Virus record (IMG/VR): IMGVR_UViG_3300028388_002675
Location: 1-50,285 of that record
From: a virus
DNA: 50,285 nt
Reading direction: 5' to 3' (one strand)
The position numbers and the translations under genes were made by a program. The notes under the pieces were generated by a model, which saw only the letters and a list, made by a program, of their open reading frames with translations, ran no database searches and was not told where the DNA came from. Within the stretch, counting starts at the first letter, position 1. The number at the start of each line of letters is the position of its first letter. Below are positions 40,201-46,530 of this stretch, one piece after another.

Positions 40201-40290
40201 CTATGGACAGATCCAGGATCAGCTCTTGCAGATTCTGATACAGACATAGCAAGATTCTTGCGTGCCAATTCTCCGGACTTACCGCGATAA
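25216..40290 (+). CDS. Giant baseplate/tail structural protein (5024 aa), gp7 position
   Basis: One uninterrupted 15-kb frame following gp6, where T4 has gp7 (1032 aa). The N-terminus (about 30-160) reads RKFLSSTVDQLIQPG, FNSEEYYAWNPHIDWDKFSN and FREYYWLPNGP, a signature of very large marine phage structural proteins. Visible modules are: chitin-binding-like W-x(5)-Y-x-x-GD-x-V-x-Y-x(3)-Y units near 1453, 1712 and 2852; FG-GAP-like propeller motifs near 2134-2200 and 2928-3130; GxGY-x(3)-P units near 3552 and 3917; and about six FxGDGST modules from 4019 to 4990. I infer an outer baseplate or fibre-like arm with carbohydrate-binding and propeller domains. The exact role and gp7 equivalence are not proven. 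Confidence 0.75.
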   Translation: MAYENDQNEPALPVGGDSKRKSANHLPRYYRTQTNRKFLSSTVDQLIQPGVVEKINGYIGRETAKAFTSTDNYVGDVSAARQNYQFEPATVIKDDLNNVTFYKDYNDYVNQLDSFNKGIQDHSIFNSEEYYAWNPHIDWDKFSNFREYYWLPNGPQSIPVAGNTVDVESNIKVTIGDNVDNNSYMFSNAGTVNNPTITLYRGQTYNFEISTPNLPFTIKTQRTLEDDFALDSSSIFVVQGVSIQNLENGITTVRLGEDVPDILYYVAANDINAAGTIIVKDIEEATFIDIESEILGKRYYKTADGIDLSNGMKIYFTGDVEPSTYAEGAYYVEGVGDSITLVPETKLNTPTAFTADVILKFDDEEAGFDRLPYGTAVGYPEAKDYFVINRASVDGNIWSRYNRWFHRSVIETSAAANNQPVSVDQNSRAKRPIIEFEAGLKLAEFGTFAKLDVDLVDDYTADVFSIIEGSQGYNIDGVDIIEGMRILFTADTDIRVAGRIFEVEFLNFAGGASTNRQIHLQEVSDTEPLENEVVLVRQGSDYAGRLFYYDGNKWKLTQNKTSVNQPPLFDIFDEDSVSYTDTTVYPANNFEGTKIFSYKEGSGAEDSELGIRVSYRNIENVGDIIFDFNLLQDSMTYTLENNIITKNTNIGFVRKYADRTTFETANGWITAEVDSEQPVIRQYVFDNSTVGFEINVYDNSAELDDLWIRVYLNNVLKFENIDYTLSTNIQGNIVVNFNSDLTVGDIILIKTKSSTLKNENGFYEIPINLERNPLNEDLVDFTLGEVNDHVSTIVESTDEFAGTYPGTSNLRDLGPLSKYGKRFVQHSAPINLSLYHLLTKDSNVVKAIDYARKEYSKFKRLFITTANELGYDGPVKDHVDKILQEINRSKTKAMPFFFSDMVPLGATRKNSYTVEDVDFTFFGLSETFVLTEQTRKAVQVYQNGLQLTYGKDYTFNADGFCVITATKELDDLIEIYEYETTNGSFVPPTPTKLGLYPKYEPVLYTDNTYQTFYDNEGTPLDGSGPRAVIQGHDGSITIAYNDFRDNLILELEKRIYNNIKVEYNTDLFDIHDFVGGEFRNTNLDRNHLDNPMLGDFVDWSNFVETDYTLHDFFERTNRFTFNYKNLQSPSDKTLPGFWRQIYKEAYDTDRPHTHPWELLSYTIKPTWWEEVYGPAPYTRDNLILWQDLEGGIVREPNKKLVTLEKYKRPGLTSHIPVDESGNLLSPVDSGYIRNYTTQNIDDSFVFGDGAPVESAWRKSSEYPFSLIKSIVINKPSKAFATAFDRIRQVRNLAGQLVYSTTSQRLQLANIVFPNTAEEEIQVYTSGLVNYINNYMTADVLRAYELYKTNVASIRNQIGFKIAGFTDKDKFRLILDSRTPTNEGNVFIPDENYQIFLNTSSPVETISYSGVIIERRDDGYVIKGYDRQNTVFKYHRAVSSQNDPSINIGGISEPFLFWESGKQYVPGTNVEFEGSYYRVKNAHTSANDFAVENFSKLPFLPLIGGRDAFIRKQFIDTFEEELKYGTILPTIQDVVDFLLGYGDWLESKGFVFDYFDGDSGNVINWRHSVNEFLFWTTQNWAAGSVITLSPAATRLKFNSNYSTVDNIFDNFYGHTLLKSDGNKLVEEFSSLGREPNEFIIQPRNTEDGIFAVRLPLVQKEHVCLIDNRTVFGDIIYDIQPGYRQERIKVLGYRTDSWDGSLNIPGFIYDNLVIEEWEAWKDYTIGDVVKYKEFYYTANNKIPGEATFTSSNWNRLTGKPEPGLYANFEYKTNQFADFYDLDSDNFDTEQQRLAQHLIGYQKRQYLENIVNDSVSQYKFYQGFIQDKGTQNALTKLFDALSSDNKDSLEFYEEWAIKDGQYGASEGFEEIEYKLDESKFRLTPQPIELVNSVTGNETDLIYRILPFETYVKNNTYNHSAAFPRKNILDTYIKNAGYVNQEDVQGITTTYQDITNFFYTQIAKDSYIWVGNQNRTWNVYKHVATPYTIESIQSGDNEFSIIVDATPTDIFAGDVIGIGDLYKYNAVGSEDSSQTTSYEKYDLEGFFVVSSITNNNIVLKSDQTIETIESVRGSLTKFLAVRAGDAIEANTILQKGVTINDLIWIDNNGSQSWNVLKNNQSYSKLQELSNSATGSDHNYGFSLSADDRNTTLLVGAPDYENGRVFVYSRPANSVNFVQTQIIEPFGFGDDRERFGASVAVTPDGEYAIIGSPSASNVKTKYAGAFVETTDYGKGSIVLKDQSLWQSLVDIEGQEDNIVFASFGSTTQAIETLSLELDSTNQSPVLLAGNYAVNRLTGDYAFPGLSVNHVLVRVPLDIYDGSGEDDEVKLGWNKRTYSNQSQSVLADREPFNGDYPLITGEYLESDKTIKHKVDVILYIESATNVPEINDILQTRTGSGTVAYVFNEAAETVIYIKNANGTFNNEDSLFRNDGDFIGNYEKQAPVDNIDAADVWGGYWFIQTGSYTPTLQTNVADEGKALVFYDVISDSTSTGRFYYNSLDFVAGVTNSQNTIGSYIEVLSFTGSPGPGAVTGDFLSDKFVVRAPKQVTDAYSAGQEIDLYVNQLPRYGTGIIKDLAEINLTSAITNKKHTISDIWDGYINFNLTKFDAGGNPFEPKVGLIVRDRTREGEAEVAYVQKNGLNVNIFVKNVTGVWSVGDDFGQNAEIEFVGVPSDPDVIYQVDRIMGQIQFTGLGYDPANIGGLLVLEAPNDIAVPNVPVLTDVECWFYNESNILGIPRPANAPSPVNNEWTQVFKISADSTGTPSGLTNEGMYSLYQRSVPGNYALVGSYTVPEKQANFFLGSQIKITKFDDLYRAFIHAKGEQTEFSPGRIYLLKNGLENSYSYDWEYAKNKKFKGAFNESLNYYTGDIVYLSDPDGTLYTAKTNIAAGTFDIRDWTSTNDIVDYVGYIPNNTGLSVVTDSTVLPIVLNQSNMYDFGSDYDISKNGDVLVVSALYNNDEANRVVVYRSNNGFFERRQEILAPTNTSGFAQSISISDDGMLIAIGEPYDNDVRLDQGVVYIYKQTNGEFSLHQTLNSPNNERAELFGWNLEFDGGSLAITARNADSYVSTTLDNNETTFDQSFTTFKTINDDSGVVYLYENYNNNMIFGQIIQSADANINYFGRNLLVKNNHVYVGLPALTKNSLQGRVLDYSKPENTKIWSIHRSEKESVDISKIKKVFLYNTVQKELITYLDYIDPLQGKVSGEAEQDIRFKTYYDPATYTNTDNASSRRIVVDITNGWGKEHVGEVWWDLSTAKFYNPYQDSVIYSTQNWNQVFIGNSIDVYEWVESDVIPSVWDQRADTNTYFPRGYSGTSIYGDSVYSTKSIYDSVAQTFKRKYYFWVKDKKIVPNVEFRNIKLTDIKSYIEDPRAAGLRFMAFISPTQFVLFNCEDLIKDQDVALSVQYWSIENQTQNIHNQYQIISDGLETSQPKADIIRKWYDSLVGYDEQKRTVPDPALSAKYKYGILNNPRQGWFVNRIEALKQVIERTNRVLSQNLIIDDKDISALFTNEEAPSVASRLYDTSVDTLADLEFIGVARATRASLTPVISNGKITRVIIDNPGRGYRVAPTATISGNGEDAEIELEINSIGQITSATVLNQGNNYDSSTLITVRRFTVLVETDDTIQGKWALYERIQESGTWNRIKSQSFDTRLFWDYKDWYAEGYNALTDIDYLIDNSYELTSLENVIGDVVKISTIGNGGWLLLEKINNQDTADYTINYKTIGRENGTIEFKNNLYDFAESNVGFDTISFDTKIYDSEPVDELRIILNSIKDDLLIDKLKIEFNQLFFASLRYVMREQPYVDWMFKTSFIKAKHNVGSLRRDITFNNDNLPSYEAYVKEVKPFATKIREYLSAYEGLDNTQTLVTDFDLPPVYKDAYKTILPEAVKVVNNTLIGIDADIDTYPNKNWLDNATYKITSVDVVEPGAGYTSPPQLTVEGGGGTGAVLQAYLGRNGRITDVKVINQGSGYYSTPIVTINGNLLDTGTPAKFSVNIGDSPVRNIHTIVKFDRTTGTYLHTILSQTETFIGTGSKFEYLLKWPMDLLTSNVTVIVDGIELLESQYSYTNELDVSKGYDRYFGQIRFTEAPESAKEIVISYKKAVELLQAQDRINQIYSADPGQLGKDLSQLMDGIDYGGVEVKSFGFKGAGGWDAGDWYSDTWDATYDSTFEDEIFEFDGSTIEISLSKPLESGVVYNIYYQTPTDSQPVRIDDPNFDGSTIIDNPNAIMRSFIGDGVTQTLFLDDFKLGTYQEDGYNTGVSLRTGEGYKLILRKSTSDGTFDIDPEGYDTILSGGNLNYSTATGLLAEDITIDGDGFVTPTTSKGPEELVPGQILDTVDIQVYERPKGGASPITSRVYIGDGSTKTFNIGSAPIFEESVFVKVGFEIKATDDYTINYRDNTITFVTVPTANEKISIVTLGVSGTNILDIDQFVADGSTAEFLTNVRWSDKLSYYATLDGQKLENIIFRSDESYEASNNAVIKFPSPPAAGSIIRFAFFENTTVTVTEQDGTLSFNDTIPNYSEVTIDNFVADGSTVSYELSQTPFSQESHAWFTIVKVNNKILDAGYNKRFTVSQGILEYKLDEWQKPAGTVRSSQIKVYLNNVELEYIEQWVYIGNPSTVSQDGSLIRLQSGLTIADGDILDVYVLNDGEYAFGTFDENQEYTPTPGILQLNNAYTEGDTISVYQFSNHDSQGFERQQFDVVDRFNITNLDDGSSVPVDDATYPEDWYKIQHLRNGLIELREEAVDAQYVWVSINGDLLTPNVHYYVTDNRHYVKINADIAENDTIEIIQFANPVTKNRLAWRQFKDMLNRNHYKRLDGTANIVLAQDLNWYDNEIILTNADSLLEPQPQSKTPSVIFIEGERIEYFIKDGNKLKQLRRGTLGTGVKNTYIAGTELYNQSQDATMPYKDETITLVLTADGTSTAYDLDFTPNNVNEFEVFVAGRRLRKNAIGSYIQPDPTYQDSPEGDETLEAEFTVDGNVLTLLEAPSENQKIIIVRRQGKLWTDPGSALADSDTDIARFLRANSPDLPR

Positions 40291-40294
40291 ATAC
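40287..40294 (+). promoter_or_regulatory. Late element ATAAATAC before the fibre genes
   Basis: GATAAATACAC overlaps the stop codon of the giant gene and lies 20 bases before the next ATG. The same 11-base sequence recurs at 44993. Confidence 0.65.
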
Positions 40295-40313
40295 ACTAGC
40301 AGGATAATATAAA

Positions 40314-40928
40314 ATGACAGATAATATAAATGAAAAAAGCGGAATATTACTACAAGGTCATATCAAAATTCATGAACCTGAAACTGGTAAAGTGCTTATA
40401 GACAAAAGAAATGCTATTCATTATGAAAATATGAGTATTTCTCTAGCTGAAAGTGCTGCAAACGCCGGGCAAGGGTGGATTTATGAAATGGGGTTTGGTA
40501 ACGGAGGAACTAGTGTTGACCCAACAGGTATTATCACCTACCTTACACCAAACAGCACAGGAACAAATGCAAGTTTATATAATGAAACTTTCACTAAAGT
40601 TGTAGATAACCGTTCAATTAACAATTTAGACCCTGCAAGAAACAAAATTGAAACAAGACACGTAAGCGGTACAAATTATACAGATATATTAGTAACATGT
40701 TTGTTAGACTACGGAGAGCCTAGTGGGCAAGATGCGTTTGATACTGCAACCGATACTAATAGTTTGTATATATTTGACGAATTAGGACTTAAGGCATACT
40801 CTGCTGCGGGCGATGGCAGATTGCTTACACATGTAATATTTCATCCGGTACAAAAGAGCTTGAACAGGTTAATACAAATTGATTATACTGTAAGAGTACA
40901 AAGTTTAACTGGTTTCAACGAGGGGTAG
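40314..40928 (+). CDS. Virion structural protein, baseplate-fibre junction
   Basis: A 204-aa protein. Visible blocks are GHIKIHEPETGKVLIDKRNA, YEMGFGNGGTSVDPTGIITY and LYIFDELGLKAYSAAGDGRL. These look like the beta-rich small structural proteins that precede tail-fibre genes in marine T4-like phages. I cannot assign a T4 number; gp8, a wedge protein of 334 aa, is possible by position only. It is preceded by a late element and an AGGA ribosome binding site. The next gene begins three bases after its stop. Confidence 0.55.
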   Translation: MTDNINEKSGILLQGHIKIHEPETGKVLIDKRNAIHYENMSISLAESAANAGQGWIYEMGFGNGGTSVDPTGIITYLTPNSTGTNASLYNETFTKVVDNRSINNLDPARNKIETRHVSGTNYTDILVTCLLDYGEPSGQDAFDTATDTNSLYIFDELGLKAYSAAGDGRLLTHVIFHPVQKSLNRLIQIDYTVRVQSLTGFNEG

Positions 40929-40931
40929 TAA

Positions 40932-43079
40932 ATGGCATATACAATACGATTTACTGATAGATCAAATAAAGATCCAATTGTAGTTGAAGATGGTACAATC
41001 AACACCGAAACAAGTTTAAGCCTGCCAGGAAAAAATTCTACAGGTTACGGGCAAATTATTGCAGAAGATCTATTACATTTATTAGAAAATTTTGCATCAC
41101 CGACAGAACCTAGTCGACCTGTAGAAGGACAACTTTGGTATAATAACAATAACAATCAATTGCTTGTTTATGATAGCACCAGCTGGATTCCATCTGGTGG
41201 TTTGAGGAAGAGCGATACACAACCTGATCCAACCGAAGCATTAGATGGCGATTTATGGGTAGATACTGATAATCAGCAGCTATATCTATTTTCTGGATCA
41301 ACATGGATACTTGTCGGGCCTACTTTTAGTGAAGGACTTTCTACAGGAACATTCCCTAACACAATAGTAGGACAGGACAATACAGAATACACAGTAATTG
41401 AATTACAAGTGAGTGCGCAAGTTATTGCGATTATAGCATTTGATGAATTTACTCCTAAATCTACCATTGCAGGACTTTCGACAATAAAACCAGGTATAAA
41501 CCTTGTGCAAGGAGGACTAAACAATCCGAAATATTATGGAGTAGCAGAAAAGGCGGAAGGTCTTATTGTAAACGACCTTGTAATTCCAGCAGCAAATTTT
41601 TTACGCGGTAACGCTGAATCTACTACAGTTTTTCCTATAAATGTTCAAAACAACACAGGCATATCCTATGGTATAAATGCAGAAATGAATGTCGGAATCG
41701 AAGGACAAGCAGGAGTAATACAACATAATATCGAAGGTTCTAATGTTGATATTAGGGTGCGTAATACAGGTGCTAGTAGAACCGTCTTAAGAGTTGATAG
41801 TAATTTAAGAGTTGGTATTAATAATGTTGCCCCTGATGAAGCACTTGACGTAACCGGAAATATCTTGTCCAGCGGAACTATACGAACCGATAATACTACA
41901 GAAAGCACAAATATCGGCAACGGTGCAGTTATTGTAAAAGGCGGTGCAGGTATTGCAAAGAGTTTAAATGTAGGCGAAAATGCTCTTATCCAAAAAACTC
42001 TTACATTAGGAAATGTTGATTTAACGGTAGACACAAACGAAAGCGATGTGTTATTGCCAGATAGTAATAACACAAGGGATGTAGGCCGTCCAGATTTAAA
42101 ATTTAGACGAATGCATGCTACTACGTTTATAGGTAATCTAGAAGGCGTGGTAAGTGGAGATGTGTCAGGTAAAGCAGGTAGAGCAGATAGATTAACTACA
42201 GCTACAACATTTAGATTAAGCGGTGATGTAGAAACAGTTGAAAATAGTTTCGATGGGCAAACTGGCGGCGGCCTCAAAGATTTTAGTGTACAGATTAAAA
42301 ACAGTCTTATTTCAGGTAAAACACTTGTAACAAATTCTCAAGGCGACGATGAATTTATTCTAAACAGAACTAGCGGTTTAACAGGCTTAAAGAGGATTTC
42401 AAGAGCATCGCTGTTTGCAGATATAAGCGGATTAACACCAATAGGGAGTATTGTACCATTTGCAGGTACAGCCGAACCAGCTGGTTGGAAATTTTGCAAT
42501 GGTCAAGAATTATCTCAAGGACTATATCAAGCATTGTTTCAAATAATTGGATTTACCTATGGCCCGGAAGACGATGTTAATAATCCGCTTACCACTGGAT
42601 TTTTTAGAGTGCCAGATTTGAGAGGTAGATTCCCATTAGGTAATCTAGCTATGGGGGGTAATGCACCTTCTGTAACTACACCTGATACGCGAGCTAGAGG
42701 CACTAATCCACAAACGTTAGGCGCATCCGACGGTAGTGATGATGTAATAATAGGTATTGAAAACCTGCCTGAACACCAACACGATATGAAAGATCCAGAC
42801 GGTAGACAGTTTTTTGCATTGCGTGAGTCTGTTGGTACAGGAGATAAGCCACCAGGAGTGTCAGATTCTAAATTTGTGGATGGCGCGGACAGTTTATCAG
42901 AACGATTATCAAATTCTGGAAACATTAAAACCACCTTTACAGATGCAGAACTAGAAAAATTTGATGATGACGGCACTCCAATCACTGGCAATATTAGCTC
43001 GGTGGGTAATTCATTAGATATTCTTAACCCGTATCAAACAATTAATTATATTATTTATACAGGAAGAGTTGGAACATGA
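40932..43079 (+). CDS. Tail fibre protein with phage tail collar domain
   Basis: A 715-aa fibre protein. Residues 1-135 form an attachment module shared with the next two genes (GKNSTGYGQIIAEDLLHLLE, then EGQLWYNNNNNQLLVYD and GDLWVDTDNQQLYLFSG). A repetitive beta shaft with VTGNILSSGTIRTDN-type units follows. The tail collar domain is near 495-570: GSIVPFAGTAEPAGWKFCNG, then FFRVPDLRGRFPLGN. It ends with a His-containing tip (LPEHQHDM) and NYIIYTGR. Collar domains are found in T4 gp12-type short fibres that bind the cell surface. The stop overlaps the next gene (ATGA). Confidence 0.82.
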   Translation: MAYTIRFTDRSNKDPIVVEDGTINTETSLSLPGKNSTGYGQIIAEDLLHLLENFASPTEPSRPVEGQLWYNNNNNQLLVYDSTSWIPSGGLRKSDTQPDPTEALDGDLWVDTDNQQLYLFSGSTWILVGPTFSEGLSTGTFPNTIVGQDNTEYTVIELQVSAQVIAIIAFDEFTPKSTIAGLSTIKPGINLVQGGLNNPKYYGVAEKAEGLIVNDLVIPAANFLRGNAESTTVFPINVQNNTGISYGINAEMNVGIEGQAGVIQHNIEGSNVDIRVRNTGASRTVLRVDSNLRVGINNVAPDEALDVTGNILSSGTIRTDNTTESTNIGNGAVIVKGGAGIAKSLNVGENALIQKTLTLGNVDLTVDTNESDVLLPDSNNTRDVGRPDLKFRRMHATTFIGNLEGVVSGDVSGKAGRADRLTTATTFRLSGDVETVENSFDGQTGGGLKDFSVQIKNSLISGKTLVTNSQGDDEFILNRTSGLTGLKRISRASLFADISGLTPIGSIVPFAGTAEPAGWKFCNGQELSQGLYQALFQIIGFTYGPEDDVNNPLTTGFFRVPDLRGRFPLGNLAMGGNAPSVTTPDTRARGTNPQTLGASDGSDDVIIGIENLPEHQHDMKDPDGRQFFALRESVGTGDKPPGVSDSKFVDGADSLSERLSNSGNIKTTFTDAELEKFDDDGTPITGNISSVGNSLDILNPYQTINYIIYTGRVGT

Positions 43080-44989
43080 GTTATCAGATAAACAAAACAA
43101 ATGGTGAACTTTTAACTGAATTAGTAGATAGCGCAATTGATACTACTACAACAGATTTATCACTTGTAGGAAGAAATTACAAAGGCTATGGAGAAGCTTT
43201 TAATGAAAACTTTGTATCTTTGCTAGAAAATTTTGCTAGTAGTAGTGCCCCTAGTAATCCGTTAAAAGGGCAATTATGGTACGATTTAAGCGACAACAGA
43301 CTTAAAATTTATGACGGTTCAACATTTAGAACCGCCGGCGGCCCTATTGTAGATCCCGATCAACCCACACAATTTGTAGAAGGCGACCTATGGATAGACA
43401 GTCGTAATAATAAATTGTATATGTGGGACGGTTCGGATCTAACCTTAATAGGGCCAAATTACACTGCAGGACAGGGTAAAACAACCTTTGAGGCAGTGAC
43501 CATGATTGACACTGCTAACCAATCGAGAACAATATTGGCTCTATATATTGGAGGTGTTTTGGCAGGTATTATTAGCAGCACAGTATTTACTCCTGCAACA
43601 TCTAGTGCTATCGCTCCTTATGCTGTTGGTAGAGAAATCAAAATAGGATTTAATCCTGTAAATACTGATACCTTCAAATACCAAGGCACAGCCGTTTCAG
43701 CAGAATCGTTAGTAGACACTTCTGGTAATGAATTTACCAGTGCAGATTTTGTAAGAACCAATGAAAGAGATCAATCAAATAATGTAGTAGACCAGTCAAT
43801 GTTAGGAGCGTTATTTGTTAAAGGCACAGACGGTATTTCAGTAGGAGTTGGTGATACGAAATATGGTGCATTCAAAGTACCTTCTACAGAAACTACTACA
43901 GTCATCGAAACCCAACAAACAAATTTTGATTTTGCAATAAGAGTTAAACAAGGCAGTGACAGCGTAGATGCAATCACTGTTGATACAAGTGTAAGTAGGG
44001 TTGGTATTTTTAATAATTCTCCTAATTATAATTTAGACGTTACTGGCACAGGACATTTTACTAGCAATGTTACTATTGACGGAAATTTATTGGTTAAAGG
44101 AGACACAAGTTACTTTAATGTTTCTACTTTAAGAATAGAAGATCCTAATATAGAATTAGGATTATTAGATGATAGTACAGAAGGTGATGATGCCAATGCA
44201 GACGGCGGCGGCATAACTTTAAGGTCTACAAATGGATCAAAGGATATTCACTGGATCCAAAACACAGGCAATTGGACTTCCAATCAAAATTTCGACCTAA
44301 TATCGGGTAAAGAGTATAGAATTAATAACACACAAGTATTAAGCAAAACTAGACTGGGCGATACTGTTGCAACAGCAAATGGTTTAACTAGCATAGGGAC
44401 ACTAACATCTTTAGGTGTTACAGGAAATGTTACACTGGGCGGAAATATCATAAACGCAGGTGCAATGAATATTACTACTGGAGGAGTAATTACTCTTAAT
44501 TCTGTAAGACTTACTGGACTAGACACTCCTACAGTATCGTCAGATGCCACAACAAAAGCATATGTTGATAACCAAATAGCAACAATACCTACTAGTTTTA
44601 GTTTAGACATTACAGCGTTAACAAATCCTAACCCCCCAGGATCAGGTGACGGACCAATTACTGATGTTAAAAATATATTAGATAATATATCACCTGTGAC
44701 TACCGCTAACAATAATGCAGTAGCAAGGGTGCATTGTGTGTCTTATTCGAGTTCGACTGTGAGTGGCATTACAATTACAATTGGCACTGATCCTGATACT
44801 ACAAAAACATTAACAAAATCGTATATTGCTGTTGATAGTGCTGGAACACAGAATGAAAGTGTCGTACAGGATATTGTTGCATCTAATACTGTGAGCGGAA
44901 CTTTTACACCTAGTCCTAATAGATATACAATGGTTTTTGAAGTACAGAGTGGTGTTTGGGTGCATACATCAACTTCTAATTATACTTAA
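43076..44989 (+). CDS. Tail fibre protein, paralogue 2
   Basis: A 637-aa protein with the same N-terminal attachment module as its neighbours (GRNYKGYGEAFNENFVSLLE, then KGQLWYDLSDNRLKIYDG and EGDLWIDSRNNKLYMWDG). The shaft contains VTGTGHFTSNVTIDGNLLVK and LGVTGNVTLGGNIINAG repeats and the SSDATTKAYVDNQI motif common in phage fibres. The C-terminal ~130 residues (from about SFSLDITALT) are a separate beta-rich tip without a collar motif. It is probably a receptor-binding or fibre-shaft component. A new late element follows it. Confidence 0.75.
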   Translation: MSYQINKTNGELLTELVDSAIDTTTTDLSLVGRNYKGYGEAFNENFVSLLENFASSSAPSNPLKGQLWYDLSDNRLKIYDGSTFRTAGGPIVDPDQPTQFVEGDLWIDSRNNKLYMWDGSDLTLIGPNYTAGQGKTTFEAVTMIDTANQSRTILALYIGGVLAGIISSTVFTPATSSAIAPYAVGREIKIGFNPVNTDTFKYQGTAVSAESLVDTSGNEFTSADFVRTNERDQSNNVVDQSMLGALFVKGTDGISVGVGDTKYGAFKVPSTETTTVIETQQTNFDFAIRVKQGSDSVDAITVDTSVSRVGIFNNSPNYNLDVTGTGHFTSNVTIDGNLLVKGDTSYFNVSTLRIEDPNIELGLLDDSTEGDDANADGGGITLRSTNGSKDIHWIQNTGNWTSNQNFDLISGKEYRINNTQVLSKTRLGDTVATANGLTSIGTLTSLGVTGNVTLGGNIINAGAMNITTGGVITLNSVRLTGLDTPTVSSDATTKAYVDNQIATIPTSFSLDITALTNPNPPGSGDGPITDVKNILDNISPVTTANNNAVARVHCVSYSSSTVSGITITIGTDPDTTKTLTKSYIAVDSAGTQNESVVQDIVASNTVSGTFTPSPNRYTMVFEVQSGVWVHTSTSNYT

Positions 44990-44993
44990 TGCG

Positions 44994-45001
44994 ATAAATA
45001 C
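44994..45001 (+). promoter_or_regulatory. Late element ATAAATAC before third fibre gene
   Basis: GCGATAAATACACTA lies 24 bases before the ATG at 45025, nearly the same sequence and place as the element at 40287. Confidence 0.65.
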
Positions 45002-45024
45002 ACTACGCAAGGGGTTAAACAAAT

Positions 45025-46530
45025 ATGGCATACACTATAAACAGATATAACAACGCAACACTTACAGTTGTTGAAGACGGCACAATCGATCAAACTACAG
45101 ATATTAAACTTGTAGGAAAAAACTATGCCGGATATGGCGAAATACAAAACGAAAATTTTGTATTCCTTTTAGAAAATTTTAGTGGTGCTAATCCACCACC
45201 AAAAGCAATAAGTGGTCAAGTTTGGTTCGATAGCGGAAATTCAAAACTTAAATTTTATGATGGCAGTCAGTGGAGAACTACCGGCGGCGCAGAAATATCA
45301 GCTACACAACCTGCAGGGTTGTCGGAAGGTGATTTTTGGTGGGATACCACCAACCAACAGTTGTATGCATATAACGGAACAGATTTTGTACTAGTAGGAC
45401 CCCAAGATGCTGGAGAAGGCATCACACAAATGCAAAGTCGTAGTGTGCGTGACACAGAAGGATTAACAAAGAGTGTAATTGTTGCAACTATTAACGACGA
45501 AGAAATATTCGTTGTGAGTGGAACACAATTCACGATTGATAGTTCTGATGCAGAAAATGATATTCCTGGATTTGATGTAGTAAGACAAGGTGTTACACTT
45601 AAAAACACAATTAATGCTACAGACGGCGTGACAAGTACCGCACATAGATTCTGGGGTACTGCATCTAATGCACTAAAACTTAACGGTATAGATGCCTCAG
45701 ATTATGTAACCACAGTAGGTGGCTCTTCTACTTTTAATGTACCAGTAAATTTCCAAACAGATGCAGGCATTTCCATTGGGTTTGGTTTAGATCTTAAACT
45801 CTTTATTGAAAATGATAACGAGGGTGTGATAGCTAATGACGTAGGTAGTAAATTAAAATTACGAGCAAAACAGACAGGCGTCAATCAAAACATTTTAGAA
45901 ATGTCTGCAGGTAGTGTCCTCCCTGGTAGAAATAATGCAGATACAGGTGTAAACAGTATAGACATCGGTGCTAGCGGTAGTGAGTTTAATAATGTCTATG
46001 CAAGCACATTCACTGGAACAGCTACGCAAGCTAATACCATTGTAGTAGGTGGCAGTGCAAGATCAGGTAATGTTGGTTCAGCAGGCACAGGTACACCTAA
46101 TACTGTAGCAGTAAGAGATTCAAGTGGCAACTTAAATGCAGTATTATTCCAAGGTACAGCAACCAGCGCAAGATATGCTGACCTTGCAGAAAAATACACA
46201 ACAGCAGAAGAACTACCTGTGGGTACTGCGGTTGCAGTGTGTGGACATGAAGATCACGAAGTAGAACCTGCTGTAGCAAGTCAAATGTGTATAGGTGTTG
46301 TATCAGCAGAACCGGCATATTTAATGAATAGTGAAGCTGAAGGTCAGGCAATAGGTCTTACAGGTCGTGTTCCTGTAAGAGTTAAAGGTCCTGTTAAGAA
46401 AGGTCAAGCAGTTTTTGCTTGGGCCGACGGTGTATGTAGTACAATTGAAACTTCTGGACTAGTTGGAATTGCACTAGAATCTAATAGCGACGAATCAGAA
46501 AAACTAATTGAGTGTGTTTTAAAAGTATAA
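45025..46530 (+). CDS. Tail fibre protein, paralogue 3, with peptidase-G2-like C-terminal domain
   Basis: A 501-aa protein with the shared attachment module (GKNYAGYGEIQNENFVFLLE, then SGQVWFDSGNSKLKFYDG). The shaft ends in a DIGASGSEFNNVYASTFTGT unit. The last ~115 residues (ARYADLAEKYTTAEELPVGT, then VCGHEDHEVEPAV, GLTGRVPVRVKGPVKKGQAV) match the C-terminal domain common in marine phage fibres and related to autoproteolytic intramolecular chaperones. Whether it self-cleaves cannot be seen. A perfect late promoter overlaps its end. Confidence 0.75.
   Translation: MAYTINRYNNATLTVVEDGTIDQTTDIKLVGKNYAGYGEIQNENFVFLLENFSGANPPPKAISGQVWFDSGNSKLKFYDGSQWRTTGGAEISATQPAGLSEGDFWWDTTNQQLYAYNGTDFVLVGPQDAGEGITQMQSRSVRDTEGLTKSVIVATINDEEIFVVSGTQFTIDSSDAENDIPGFDVVRQGVTLKNTINATDGVTSTAHRFWGTASNALKLNGIDASDYVTTVGGSSTFNVPVNFQTDAGISIGFGLDLKLFIENDNEGVIANDVGSKLKLRAKQTGVNQNILEMSAGSVLPGRNNADTGVNSIDIGASGSEFNNVYASTFTGTATQANTIVVGGSARSGNVGSAGTGTPNTVAVRDSSGNLNAVLFQGTATSARYADLAEKYTTAEELPVGTAVAVCGHEDHEVEPAVASQMCIGVVSAEPAYLMNSEAEGQAIGLTGRVPVRVKGPVKKGQAVFAWADGVCSTIETSGLVGIALESNSDESEKLIECVLKV

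Noticed and set aside
41666-42277. Minus-strand ORF of 203 codons in the first fibre gene
   Set aside because: Shadow of the repetitive fibre shaft, without promoter or ribosome binding site.
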